The notes under the pieces: generated by a model
Databases searched by the model: none
Told to the model about the DNA's origin: nothing
The model's input: only the letters and a program-made list of their open reading frames with translations
Translations under genes and position numbers: made by a program
Source of the DNA: Gammaproteobacteria bacterium
Lineage (GTDB): Bacteria > Pseudomonadota > Gammaproteobacteria > UBA6429 > Thiohalophilaceae
Direction: 5' to 3'
NCBI GenBank assembly: GCA_026196045.1
Contig: JAPHRJ010000020.1
Location: forward strand, 1-37,467
DNA: 37,467 bases
Shown here: positions 8,083 through 16,738 of the stretch, piece after piece
Numbering within the stretch: position 1 is the first letter of the stretch
How the letters are laid out: each line of letters begins with the position of its first letter

Positions 8083-9238
8083 TGCTATGTATGACATTGT
8101 TATCATTGGCGGTGGCATTCAGGGAGCCGGCGTTGCACAGGCTGCAGCGGCTGCGGGTTATAACGTTGCCTTACTGGAAAAGAAGGGGGTTGGTTTAGAG
8201 ACCTCCAGTCGTTCCAGTAAACTTATTCATGGGGGACTGCGATACCTGGAGAGTGGTCAGTTTGCTTTAGTTAGAAAGGCACTAAAGGAACGCAAAATTC
8301 TTTTGAATATAGCTCCGCATTTAGTCAGGCCTGTTCCATTTTATATTCCCATCTATAAACATGCCCAACGTAAAGCCTGGCAAATACGACTCGGCCTGAG
8401 CCTGTATGCACTCCTGGCAGGATTTGAGCGACTCGCAAGATTTAAAAAACTGTCATCCAGAAAAGCGGAAACTATGATTGCTGAAGGCTTACGACAGGAT
8501 AATTTAACGAGTGTATTTCAATACTGGGATGCACAAACGGATGATGTGGATTTAACGCAGGCGGTGATGCAATCGGCTGTAGATTTAAGTGCAGAATTAA
8601 TTTTTCCTTCTGAGTTTATTTCTGCTGAGTATGTGAGTAATCAGTATCAACTTCAGTATCAAACTAATAATGAAACTACGCAACTAAGTACTCGTGCTAT
8701 TGTTAATGCCAGTGGTCCCTGGGTGAATGACGTACTGAAAAGAATTACCCCTGCTCCATCGTTACTTGATATGGAGCTGGTGCAGGGGACACATATTATC
8801 ATTGATACGCCTGCTCTGGATGGTGTGTATTATCTGGAAGCACCACAGGATAAACGTGCTGTTTTCGTGATGCCCTGGAAAGATAAAACTATGATCGGTA
8901 CAACAGAAACGCATTTTACCGGAAGCCCAGATCAGGTTCAGGCAACTGCTGGTGAGATTGAATATTTACAAAGCGTGTATCAACACTATTTCCCTGATAA
9001 CGATTTTAATGTGATGGATAGTTTTGCTGGCTTGCGTGTATTACCAAAATCTGAACATAGTTACTTTCATCGACCTCGAGATACAGTGTTGCACATGAGT
9101 CTGCCAGGATTGTTAACACTCTATGGAGGAAAGTTAACGGGGTATCGGGCAACTGCGCAACAGGTGATGGTTAGGTTAAGTCCATTTTTACCAAAGAAAA
9201 CTATTTTAGTTAAGACGGAAGAAATAATGCTGGGATGA
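8075..9238 (+). CDS. glpD: FAD-dependent glycerol-3-phosphate dehydrogenase, short form
   Basis: 387 residues. The N-terminus has the dinucleotide-binding motif GGGIQGAG, followed by the ETSSRSSKLIHGGLRYLESG segment characteristic of GlpD. The end has GLRVLP and LYGGKLTGYRATA. It would oxidise glycerol-3-phosphate to dihydroxyacetone phosphate with electrons going to quinone. It is about 110 residues shorter than E. coli GlpD (501 aa) because it stops soon after the GGKLT motif, so the C-terminal DAO_C cap domain is absent. There is no internal frameshift visible. It overlaps the GDPD gene and converges on an FGGY kinase gene 21 bases away. Confidence 0.85.
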   Translation: MSNAMYDIVIIGGGIQGAGVAQAAAAAGYNVALLEKKGVGLETSSRSSKLIHGGLRYLESGQFALVRKALKERKILLNIAPHLVRPVPFYIPIYKHAQRKAWQIRLGLSLYALLAGFERLARFKKLSSRKAETMIAEGLRQDNLTSVFQYWDAQTDDVDLTQAVMQSAVDLSAELIFPSEFISAEYVSNQYQLQYQTNNETTQLSTRAIVNASGPWVNDVLKRITPAPSLLDMELVQGTHIIIDTPALDGVYYLEAPQDKRAVFVMPWKDKTMIGTTETHFTGSPDQVQATAGEIEYLQSVYQHYFPDNDFNVMDSFAGLRVLPKSEHSYFHRPRDTVLHMSLPGLLTLYGGKLTGYRATAQQVMVRLSPFLPKKTILVKTEEIMLG

Positions 9239-9259
9239 TGTATAAACGAATGATGAGTA

Positions 9260-10708
9260 TTATTTTGTTGAAACAGCTGTCTTCATTTCTTTTCGCCATT
9301 CCACATAACGTTTATTAAGTGCCATATTTGATTGGGGTTCAAACCAGGTTCCGGCTTCAGCTTCCGGCCAGTATTCAGGGCAGCCTGCCAGGAGGAAGGC
9401 ACTGCCTCTTGCGGTGGCTTCACAGTCAGCCGGACGATATACAGGAAGTTGTGAGATATCTGCCAGTCGCTGGCAGATACCGTCTATTTGAGATATTCCA
9501 CCCGTGATCTGAATTTGTTCTGGTGGGGAAGACAGATGTCGCATGGCTTCCAGGTTTTCATTAAGTAAAAATACAATACTTTCTACAACAGCAACGGCCT
9601 GTTCCTGTAGTGTACCTTCACCAATAAATCGGCAAGGGAAATCAGCTATCCAGTATGGTGAGCCTAAACCAGAAATACCGTTAAGAAATAAAGGCACCTC
9701 TTTTGCCTCATTCAGCCAGGCAGGCAAAGAATCAAATATATCTTTAACCCCCGTCTCATGGGCGAACCATTTAATCGCAGAAGCACCACCATTAACGGTG
9801 CCTTCAAGCACATATTCACGCTGTTTGTTTTTTTGCAGAATAATGCTGGTTAACAGGTGAGGACTCAGAACACGTACTGGCCCAAGTGGTCGAGAAACAA
9901 AAGCACCGGTGCCGATGTTGATATAGGCGGTATCCGGTTGCACTCGACCATAGGCATACATGGCGGCGGATTGATCACCGGTTAGCAAACGAAGCGGAAT
10001 ATGTTTTTCGGCAATATGCATCCGACCATAGTCAAACAGATTGGGGACACACTGTGGCAGTGAGCTGGCCGGCAGGCCAAATAGTTCTATGAGATCACTA
10101 TCCCACTGGCTATTTTTAATATTCAGTAATTGAGTCCGTGAGGCATTCACTGGATCGGTTAACAGAGGTCGTTCTTCCAGCAGGTTGTAAATGATGAAAC
10201 TGGCCATCGGACCCATCGCCAGATGGTTTTCCTGCTGTATCTTATCTATCCTAGGAATATGATCGAGGTACCAGCGAAGTTTACTGGCTCCACAATGGGC
10301 AGACATAAACAGGCCGGTCTTTTTATGCACAGATTCTGCATGTTGCTGAAGTGACTGTAGCCACTCATGCATGCGACGGTCTTGCCAGCTAAGTACAGGG
10401 CCAAGAGCATGGCCGGTTTCAGTATCCCAGCAGGCAACATTAGAACGTTGTGTAGCCAGTCCCGCCGCTTTGATATTATTCGCACGGCTGCCAAGTTGCT
10501 GTAATACGTCGTCTATAGATTGTGTAATCGAGTCCAGCAAACCTAGTGGTTCATATTCAACCTTGTCAGGGCCGGGGCGGTGTGCGGTAAGAGGCTGGTG
10601 AGCTTTTGCAACGACCTGACCCTGGTGGTCAAATACGATCGCGCGGCTGGATTGTCCTCCCTGATCGATGCAGAGGTACAAATCATCATGAGTAAAGAAA
10701 GCAGTCAT
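9260..10708 (-). CDS. FGGY-family carbohydrate kinase, glycerol-kinase-like, substrate uncertain
   Basis: 482 residues. The FGGY ATPase core is clear: DQGGQSSRAIVFD at 15-27, SWQDRR at 107-112, GDQSAA at 244-249 and INIGTGAF at 263-270. It is most like GlpK, and its neighbourhood (GDPD, GlpD) supports glycerol use. However, aligned by eye to E. coli GlpK, the glycerol contact Glu84 becomes Ser89 (QRSN in place of QRET) and Tyr135 becomes His138. Arg88, Trp108 and Asp245 are kept. Since two hydrogen-bond partners of glycerol differ, a related polyol or sugar could be the substrate. It is downstream of trhP on the same strand after 109 bases. Confidence 0.8.
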   Translation of the reverse strand: MTAFFTHDDLYLCIDQGGQSSRAIVFDHQGQVVAKAHQPLTAHRPGPDKVEYEPLGLLDSITQSIDDVLQQLGSRANNIKAAGLATQRSNVACWDTETGHALGPVLSWQDRRMHEWLQSLQQHAESVHKKTGLFMSAHCGASKLRWYLDHIPRIDKIQQENHLAMGPMASFIIYNLLEERPLLTDPVNASRTQLLNIKNSQWDSDLIELFGLPASSLPQCVPNLFDYGRMHIAEKHIPLRLLTGDQSAAMYAYGRVQPDTAYINIGTGAFVSRPLGPVRVLSPHLLTSIILQKNKQREYVLEGTVNGGASAIKWFAHETGVKDIFDSLPAWLNEAKEVPLFLNGISGLGSPYWIADFPCRFIGEGTLQEQAVAVVESIVFLLNENLEAMRHLSSPPEQIQITGGISQIDGICQRLADISQLPVYRPADCEATARGSAFLLAGCPEYWPEAEAGTWFEPQSNMALNKRYVEWRKEMKTAVSTK

Positions 10709-10790
10709 TATTATTGGTTGTTCTTGTTATTGTGTTTCACAGATATCGGCATCTGGGTAAAAATATTCAGGTTTGTCCTGTGGTTTTTCG

Positions 10791-10807
10791 AACCGGTATA
10801 CCCGGTT
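10791..10807. repeat. short inverted repeat between trhP and the FGGY kinase gene
   Basis: AACCGG and CCGGTT separated by TATAC, with a further CG/CG flank after a one-base bulge. It lies just after the trhP stop. No T-run follows on the minus strand, so it is not a canonical terminator for trhP. Confidence 0.4.
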
Positions 10808-10817
10808 TCGTATAATT

Positions 10818-12167
10818 TTACAGAAAACGTGCGAGCAGGGCGTTGTCATACTGGCCTGAGGGCAATGGAATTTTAACGTGATAGCCGCCACCGGGCACTT
10901 CCTGCATCGTTTTACCGTGCTGGTCTTCAATTTCAGAGAGTACAATCGTTTGATTACCGGAAGGTGAAATCACTTCGATTTTGTCCCCGACGGCAAATTT
11001 ATTTTTAACAGTAATATCGGCAACACCCTTGTCAGTATCATAAGCACTGACTTCCCCAACAAATTGCTGCGCCTTGCTAATAGAGTAACCCGTCAGGTAA
11101 TTCTGATATTCATGTTCCGCATGACGTTGGTAAAAGCCTTCGGTATAACCACGATTAGCCAGTCCATCCAGCTCTTCCAGTAAATGCAGATCAAATTCTT
11201 TGCCAGCCAGAACATCATCAATAGCGCGACGGTAAATCTGGGCTGTGCGTGCAACATAATAATGAGATTTGGTCCTGCCTTCGATTTTAAAAGAGTCAAT
11301 TCCAATTTTTGTCAGTCGTTCGATATGACGAATGGCGCGCAGATCCCGTGAGTTCATAATGTAGGTACCATGCTCATCTTCTGAAATGGGCATAAACTCA
11401 TTCGGTCGATTTTTCTCTTCAATCAAGTAAGTGTGCCTGGCCAGTGGATGTTGTTCTTTAATCGGTTCAGGAAACGCTTCAGATTCCTGCATCGCTTTCA
11501 TACCATCGAACTCAATTTTTTGCATGGCACCATCGTCATTTTCATCAGAACTATGCACATTGTATTCCCAGCGACAGGAGTTGGTGCAGGTGCCCTGGTT
11601 GGGATCACGATGATTGAAATAACCGGATAACAGACAACGGCCGGAATAGGCAATACACAGGGCACCATGAACAAAAACTTCCAGCTCAATGTCCGGGCAT
11701 TGTTGACGGATTTCTTCAATCTCATCGAGCGACAGTTCACGTGAGAGAATAATGCGTTCCAGGCCCAGTTTTTTCCAGAACTGTACCGCGGCATAGTTTA
11801 CCGTATTGGCCTGTACGGAAAGATGCACGGGAACTTCTGGCCAGCGTTCACGTACCATCATGATTAAACCAGGATCGGCCATAATCAGGGCGTCAGGCTT
11901 CATGGCGATAACTGGCTCCAGATCGGCCATAAAGGTTTTTAACTTACTGTTATGCGGCATGAGGTTACTGGTAACAAAAAACTTTTTACCCGCCTGGTGA
12001 GCTTCCTTTATTCCAGTATCGAGGTTGTTGAGATCAAAATCATTATTGCGCACACGCAGGCTGTAACGTGGTTGTCCGGCATAGACAGCGTCGGCCCCAT
12101 AGGCAAATGCATAACGCATGTTTTTCAGTGTTCCGGCCGGAAGTAGAAGTTCGGGTGTGCTTGGCAT
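10818..12167 (-). CDS. trhP: tRNA uridine-34 hydroxylation protein TrhP (peptidase U32 family, YegQ)
   Basis: 449 residues from the ATG at 12167; a TTG three codons upstream is possible but E. coli YegQ also begins near the PELLLPAGT segment. The U32 core is clear, with the GADAVYAGQPRYSLR segment near the N-terminus and the Cys-rich CIAYSGRCLLSGYFNHRD-to-GTCTNSCRW region in the middle, whose cysteines probably hold an iron-sulfur cluster. The C-terminal 90 residues form the small beta domain typical of the long YegQ form. TrhP converts uridine-34 to 5-hydroxyuridine in tRNAs using prephenate as donor, the step before cmo5U. A consensus -10 element lies upstream on this strand. Confidence 0.9.
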   Translation of the reverse strand: MPSTPELLLPAGTLKNMRYAFAYGADAVYAGQPRYSLRVRNNDFDLNNLDTGIKEAHQAGKKFFVTSNLMPHNSKLKTFMADLEPVIAMKPDALIMADPGLIMMVRERWPEVPVHLSVQANTVNYAAVQFWKKLGLERIILSRELSLDEIEEIRQQCPDIELEVFVHGALCIAYSGRCLLSGYFNHRDPNQGTCTNSCRWEYNVHSSDENDDGAMQKIEFDGMKAMQESEAFPEPIKEQHPLARHTYLIEEKNRPNEFMPISEDEHGTYIMNSRDLRAIRHIERLTKIGIDSFKIEGRTKSHYYVARTAQIYRRAIDDVLAGKEFDLHLLEELDGLANRGYTEGFYQRHAEHEYQNYLTGYSISKAQQFVGEVSAYDTDKGVADITVKNKFAVGDKIEVISPSGNQTIVLSEIEDQHGKTMQEVPGGGYHVKIPLPSGQYDNALLARFL

Positions 12168-12220
12168 GGTGTTCAATACTCAGGTAATACGAAAGGATGT
12201 CATCTGATAACAAGGCGCAT

Positions 12221-12226
12221 ATTATA
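12221..12226 (-). promoter_or_regulatory. possible -10 element (TATAAT) for trhP
   Basis: On the minus strand the sequence reads TATAAT 54 bases upstream of the trhP ATG. The -35 position at 16-18 bases is AT-rich and matches poorly. Confidence 0.4.
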
Positions 12227-12348
12227 CGCTATTAACGAAAAAAATATTGCTTGCTGTCTATACCCACTGGAGTGATCCGGGAATACACAACAGGTTCCAA
12301 TCTAATAACATTCAGCAATGAGGCTGATTATTCGGTAATATTCTCGTT

Positions 12349-13092
12349 ATGAGTACCTTCGCCAAAGAATTCAAAGCGCCTGAATACCATGTTCGTATTA
12401 GTCGACGTAGTCAACGAGTCTATCTTCGCCTGAACCCACTTGGTCGACTCGAAGTGGTCATACCAACAGGATTTGATCAGGCTCGAATCCCGGAGATTTT
12501 ATATCAACGCCGAGAATGGATTACTCGTACACAGGAAAAGCAACAGGCAATCTGGGCTCGCTCACCAGAACAATATTCACTTACACCAGATGCCATCAAT
12601 TTACAGGCGCTCAGTGAAGTCTGGCAGGTTGAATATGTAAAGCAGGATCGCCAGCGCATCAGGCTTGAAGTCAGGCCTGATCAATTAAGTTTGCATGTGA
12701 CGATACCCTTGAGCTGCGATGATGAAGAAAAGGCGATTAGTCTGCGATTACAGAAATGGTTAAGCCAGTATGCAAAACAGAGGTTGTTACCCTGGTTAGA
12801 AAAAGTCAGTACTGATACGGGGTTCATGTATAACAAAGCCTGTATTCGCGCACAAAAGACACGTTGGGGAAGTTGTTCTTCCAGTAAGGATATCAACCTG
12901 AATCGTAACTTGCTTTTTCTATCACCAGAGTTAGTGCGTTATCTGTTTGTTCATGAGTTATGCCATACCCGACAAATGGATCATTCCCCGCGTTTCTGGC
13001 ATCAGGTTGCTGAATTTGAGCCGGAATACAGGAAATTTGATCGAGCACTGGGGCTTGCGAGTGGGCAGTTACCTCTCTGGGTGCATGTATGA
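12349..13092 (+). CDS. YgjP-type (DUF45) M48-like metallopeptidase
   Basis: 247 residues. The zinc motif HELCH is at residues 202-206, followed by DHSPRFW at 211-217, which supplies the third ligand (His212). The preceding TRWGSCSSSKDINLN segment is the hallmark of the YgjP/DUF45 family. The N-terminal 160 residues form the usual beta-rich part. It has no signal peptide, so it is cytoplasmic. The physiological substrate of the family is unclear; it is related to the SprT/M48 peptidases. It is divergent from trhP. Confidence 0.88.
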   Translation: MSTFAKEFKAPEYHVRISRRSQRVYLRLNPLGRLEVVIPTGFDQARIPEILYQRREWITRTQEKQQAIWARSPEQYSLTPDAINLQALSEVWQVEYVKQDRQRIRLEVRPDQLSLHVTIPLSCDDEEKAISLRLQKWLSQYAKQRLLPWLEKVSTDTGFMYNKACIRAQKTRWGSCSSSKDINLNRNLLFLSPELVRYLFVHELCHTRQMDHSPRFWHQVAEFEPEYRKFDRALGLASGQLPLWVHV

Positions 13093-13188
13093 TTTTGATT
13101 AAACAATAAAAATCTTAAAAATGGCTTGAGTTAGGTAGCAACTCAGGGCATATTTGAGTTACTTGCAAAAAAAAACATAGGGGGAATT

Positions 13189-13638
13189 ATGCAAGCGGAA
13201 GCTGTAATGGAACGCCGTTCAGATTCACACAGTAAACTGCACACTTTATTGGAAACTCGTACGGAGACGTTGTCGACACTTAATCAGTTGGCATCTATGC
13301 GTCCTTTTAAGGTTGATGAAGATTTACAGAGTTTACTTCAGGAGTTTTGTGAATCACTGGTAGATTATACCGCCAGTGCACATTTCCAGTTGTACAGTTA
13401 CATTGAGTCAGGCAAGGAAAGGCGTGCGACAGTCATGGAACTTGCTGACTCTGTCTACCCCAAAATTGCCCGAGCAACCCAGTTTATTCTGGATTTCAAT
13501 GAGAAATACGACTGTGGTGATCACTGCAATAATCTGGCAAACCTGGATTCAGATTTGTCTCAGTTAGGTGAAATTCTAGCTGAACGGATACAGGATGAGG
13601 ATCAGATTATTGAGTTACTGACTCGAGATCGAAAATAA
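13189..13638 (+). CDS. rsd: Rsd/AlgQ-family regulator of RNA polymerase sigma 70
   Basis: 149 residues, all helical. The family pattern is visible: an N-terminal ERRSDSHSKLHTLLETR helix, QEFCESLVDYTASAHFQLY in the middle, and a later FILDFNEKYDC segment. Rsd binds sigma 70 region 4 and sequesters it in stationary phase; AlgQ in Pseudomonas has similar activity and affects virulence regulation. The start is well supported by AGGGGGA seven bases before the ATG. It is flanked by a YgjP-like gene upstream and a GGGGTCAG hairpin downstream. Confidence 0.9.
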   Translation: MQAEAVMERRSDSHSKLHTLLETRTETLSTLNQLASMRPFKVDEDLQSLLQEFCESLVDYTASAHFQLYSYIESGKERRATVMELADSVYPKIARATQFILDFNEKYDCGDHCNNLANLDSDLSQLGEILAERIQDEDQIIELLTRDRK

Positions 13639-13701
13639 TAAAAATAGAATTATATAAAAGCTTTTACAAAAATAATAATTAGATAGTACCTGGTATTTTT
13701 A

Positions 13702-13735
13702 CTGGGGTCAGCAGTTTGAACAGTGCTGACCCCAG
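13702..13735. repeat. REP-like hairpin built on CTGGGGTCAGCA
   Basis: A 12-bp perfect inverted repeat (13702-13713 with 13724-13735), with GTT and AAC in the 10-base loop able to extend the stem. It lies 63 bases downstream of rsd in a gap. Hairpins with GGGGTCAG arms are common as dispersed intergenic repeats in many Proteobacteria; that comparison is from memory. It could also stop rsd transcription, but there is no T-run. Confidence 0.7.
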
Positions 13736-13806
13736 ATGACTTACTCACCATTTCTAGTTCTCAGGTTTAATTTTCACGAGTTTTAATTATCCCGTATTCT
13801 AAATTT

Positions 13807-13953
13807 TTAGGCCGCATACATCTGTAAAAAACGGGCAGAGGCTTCCTGATATTCTGTCTGAAATTTTTCCTGTTCGGTGGCCAGACCCAGGATCACTTCT
13901 TCCAAACTTAATTCTTTGACCTCATAAAGTGGCAAAACATTGCTGTTGTTCAT
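13807..13953 (-). CDS. 48-residue small protein of unknown function
   Basis: A short frame with a strong GGGAGGAAAAAAT ribosome binding site just before its ATG. The protein (MNNSNVLPLYEV to FLQMYAA) is acidic and amphipathic, probably one or two helices, with no cysteine and no membrane segment. Start, spacing and clean composition argue that it is real. No family recognised. It lies between rsd and a 45-residue gene and reads toward rsd. Confidence 0.65.
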   Translation of the reverse strand: MNNSNVLPLYEVKELSLEEVILGLATEQEKFQTEYQEASARFLQMYAA

Positions 13954-14076
13954 ATTTTTTCCTCCCAAACACTACATTATTTATAGAGCACTTAATGTAG
14001 AATATCAAGAGAAAGGTATAACTTGTTGATTGGTATAGCCTAAAGCGAGTTGTTGGGGACTGTGCTCTCGCGTTTT

Positions 14077-14214
14077 TTAGTCACTTTGCTGTTTTCGTGC
14101 CTCAGCAAGGTGGTTACGGATAGATTCAGTACGGCCCATTTGGTTACCGAAATAATAGCCGGCATAAAAAGTAGCAAAACTGCCGATGACAACAAATGCG
14201 AGGATCAAATTCAT
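14077..14214 (-). CDS. 45-residue single-pass membrane protein of unknown function
   Basis: A short frame starting MNLILAFVVIGSFATFYAGY, a hydrophobic segment of about 20 residues followed by FGNQMGRTE and a charged helical C-terminal tail ending QQSD. This is the typical layout of small inner-membrane proteins. The sequence GGACG lies before the ATG as a possible ribosome binding site. A plus-strand frame covers the same DNA but lacks a ribosome binding site. It is 130 bases downstream of slt on the same strand and may be co-transcribed with it. Confidence 0.6.
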   Translation of the reverse strand: MNLILAFVVIGSFATFYAGYYFGNQMGRTESIRNHLAEARKQQSD

Positions 14215-14344
14215 TTCTTAACGTCCTATATATTTTTGTACACGTTATTAAGCATATCGGCTGTGTGTGACGGGGCTTGATTCAAAAGTGAATTATGTGA
14301 GTGTTTTCACATATTTTATTAGAGTTGTGGGGGGGAAATAAGTA

Positions 14345-16357
14345 TCAGGAAGGGCGGGCTTTTTTTTCAGGCTGAAGCGCGGGGGAAACAGAGATTTTCG
14401 CCGGTGTGGAGGTAGCAGGAATAAAAGACATCCGATCCAGCAAAGGTGTTGGTGACATGCCGAGGCGTTGTTCATAAATAGCGGTATACGTCAGAACTCG
14501 CTTCATGTACTTGCGGGTTTCATTAAAAGGAACCAGTTCAATCCAGATATCGGCGGGCAGAGTAGTTTGTTCTGGTAGCCAGCGTTTTACATTTCGGCCT
14601 CCAGCGTTATAGGCGGCAGTGGCCAATACGGGATGGCCGTCATAAACATCATTCACCTTACGTAAATATTTAACACCCAGTTTGATATTGGTATTTGAGT
14701 TCAGGATAGTGTGGCGTCCACGAATCGGGATACGCAGCGATTGGGCCATACGTTTGGCGGTACGGGGCATGAGTTGCATCAGACCCAGGGCTCCGGCATG
14801 GGAGCGAGCATCACTGGTAAATGCACTTTCCTGGCGAATAACGGCAAAAGCCCAGGCTGGATTAATTTCCTGTTTTTTGGCTTGAGCGAGGATCTGTTTT
14901 TGATAGGCCAGGGGGAAGCGCATTTCCAAATCGTCCCAGTACTCTGCTCGGGCCAGGGTTGAGATCGTGCGATCATGCCAGCCCCATTGTTCAGCCAGTT
15001 TGGCGGCTTTCAATAACTGAGCCTTGTCCATACGGGCAATCGTGTGGTTCCATTCGCGCCGGGCATCGGCTTCGCGTTTTAAGGCATACAATTCACCAGC
15101 ACGCAGAACACCGGGATTAGTTTTCAGGCTGCTTAATTCAGATTTGCTGAATTCCAGCGGGCGATGGTCAAAACGGTAGTCATTGCCAATACGATCCGCC
15201 GCGAGGAAGCTGTAATAGCCTCGGTTATTGGCGTTCAGCAGATAGATGCTGCGTGATTCTTCCAGGCGTCCCTGCGACTCAAGAATACGACCGCGCCAGT
15301 AACGCCATTGTTCGGAATGTAATTGTTCCGGCGGGAGTCGGTTTAGCCACTCCATTGCCGTGTCCCAGTCCTGATCGCGGATGGCGGTCAGGGTATAGGC
15401 GCTAATGACATTTTCATCCATGCGTGAGAATTTCAGCTTCTGTAGCCAGTCTCGTGCTTCGTCCGAATTTTTCTGAACCAGGTTGAGTACCAGGCGACGT
15501 TCAATTTGGGCCTGTTCTGAACGGGTAAAGGGGAACTGTTGCTGTAGTTGCTCCCGATATTCTGCCGCAAGAATGGGATCTTTTGAGGCCAGCCGCCGTA
15601 AGCCATACACCGCGACCCAGCGCATGATTTCACGATTTTGTTCGGCAAAATGCTCACTCACATCCATGAGATAATCTGGATGACGACGGACTTTTTCCCA
15701 GATGCCGATCCAGAAACGTTCTTTTTCGGGTAACATTTTTCCAAGATAACGGGTCAGAGGGACATTCCCGCCCTGCATGGCGAGCTTGATCCGCTGCCAG
15801 AGTAAATCATTACTGAGTTGGCCAGCTTTACGCCAGAGATCAATTGGCTTGTCACAACTTTTGGGGAGTGAACGTTTGGTCAGCCAGAGGTTTTCGGTGA
15901 CCACATGGGCACTATCGGTTTGACCAGTTTTGTACAGGGCAAGGGCATACTGACATTGTAGTTTACGGCTGTTATTGGTGAAATAATTATCCACCAGGCC
16001 CTGCCAGTCTTCTTTACGTGCCCGTGTTTTTAACCAGCGAAGTAACAGCTTTGTCGCCAGTGGGGTATCACCATACTGGGTTACAAATTTTTGAATACTT
16101 TCGGCAGGCTGCTGACTGAGTCGGCGCTTCAGGTATTTATATTCGAGATAGGGTAATAGCGGGTAATCAGTTAACCGGGATTTCAGTTTTTTATAATAGG
16201 TTAGCTGGCCTTTTTTTATGGCAAGCTCAGCCTGTTGGAACAGGTGGCGTTGTTTTTCATAGCCGGTAGGAATGGCTGCCTGGATTTGAGTAGACAGGCT
16301 GCCGATCAGGGTCAGACCAATAAGCCATTTCTGTAAAGACCATTTCCTGAGTTCCAT
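14345..16357 (-). CDS. slt: soluble lytic murein transglycosylase
   Basis: 670 residues from the ATG at 16357, which has GGAAGAG upstream; a GTG seven codons earlier is less likely. A signal peptide ends around residue 28 (QAA). The next 430 residues are the alpha-helical superhelix (U and L domains) of Slt70, and the C-terminus is the lysozyme-like domain with catalytic Glu510 in the RQESAF segment, then GALGLMQLMP and AAYNAG. Slt cleaves the MurNAc-GlcNAc bond to give 1,6-anhydro muropeptides and clears uncrosslinked glycan. The last 40 residues after the domain are a polar Pro/Ser-rich tail not needed for the fold. Confidence 0.95.
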   Translation of the reverse strand: MELRKWSLQKWLIGLTLIGSLSTQIQAAIPTGYEKQRHLFQQAELAIKKGQLTYYKKLKSRLTDYPLLPYLEYKYLKRRLSQQPAESIQKFVTQYGDTPLATKLLLRWLKTRARKEDWQGLVDNYFTNNSRKLQCQYALALYKTGQTDSAHVVTENLWLTKRSLPKSCDKPIDLWRKAGQLSNDLLWQRIKLAMQGGNVPLTRYLGKMLPEKERFWIGIWEKVRRHPDYLMDVSEHFAEQNREIMRWVAVYGLRRLASKDPILAAEYREQLQQQFPFTRSEQAQIERRLVLNLVQKNSDEARDWLQKLKFSRMDENVISAYTLTAIRDQDWDTAMEWLNRLPPEQLHSEQWRYWRGRILESQGRLEESRSIYLLNANNRGYYSFLAADRIGNDYRFDHRPLEFSKSELSSLKTNPGVLRAGELYALKREADARREWNHTIARMDKAQLLKAAKLAEQWGWHDRTISTLARAEYWDDLEMRFPLAYQKQILAQAKKQEINPAWAFAVIRQESAFTSDARSHAGALGLMQLMPRTAKRMAQSLRIPIRGRHTILNSNTNIKLGVKYLRKVNDVYDGHPVLATAAYNAGGRNVKRWLPEQTTLPADIWIELVPFNETRKYMKRVLTYTAIYEQRLGMSPTPLLDRMSFIPATSTPAKISVSPALQPEKKARPS

Positions 16358-16738
16358 GTGTCGTATAGTCTCTTCCACTCAAGTTAATTTAAATTATAAA
16401 CTTTCAATGCTAACTTTTTGTTATAGCAGATTGAATAAAATATAGCAGCCGTTAATCGGGGATTTCATCCTTATTTTGTCCCAGTTTTTATAGGGACGTA
16501 TACAAAGGTGTAGTGCCTTGATGTCTTATCGGATGTTTGGGGGAAAAGTTAACCTGAATATCTATTTTTCTGCCGGAGATCATGAACCATTATTGCAATG
16601 AATTTAGTAATTTAGTCTCGAATACTGGTCAGTTTGTTTTATACTACCCAATTTGTCGGGAACCAGGGAAATAGACGCCCCTGTTACCCCTTGTATTTAG
16701 TCTACGACCGAAGTTTTCGATCTCATTGGAGAGTCTCA
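16358..16738. other. 381-base gap between slt and ilvD
   Basis: This divergent intergenic region holds no gene I can support. A 26-codon frame at about 16520-16600 lacks a ribosome binding site. I looked for a leader peptide or attenuator for ilvD and did not find a convincing run of branched-chain codons or a paired hairpin set. TATACT at 16640-16645 is a possible -10 with no good -35. Confidence 0.5.

Noticed and set aside
10791-10807. Terminator for trhP
   Set aside because: The stem is only 6 bp with a bulged extension and no T-run on the minus strand.
10580-10876. 98-codon plus-strand frame opposite the FGGY kinase start
   Set aside because: It runs antisense across the kinase start and into the trhP stop; it has no ribosome binding site and an odd amino-acid composition.
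14050-14280. 76-codon plus-strand frame over the small genes after rsd
   Set aside because: It has no ribosome binding site, and the minus-strand frame of 45 codons has a better start, a membrane-protein composition and its own upstream GGACG.
16358-16738. Attenuator or leader peptide for ilvD
   Set aside because: No run of Leu, Val or Ile codons and no paired hairpins with a T-run were found.
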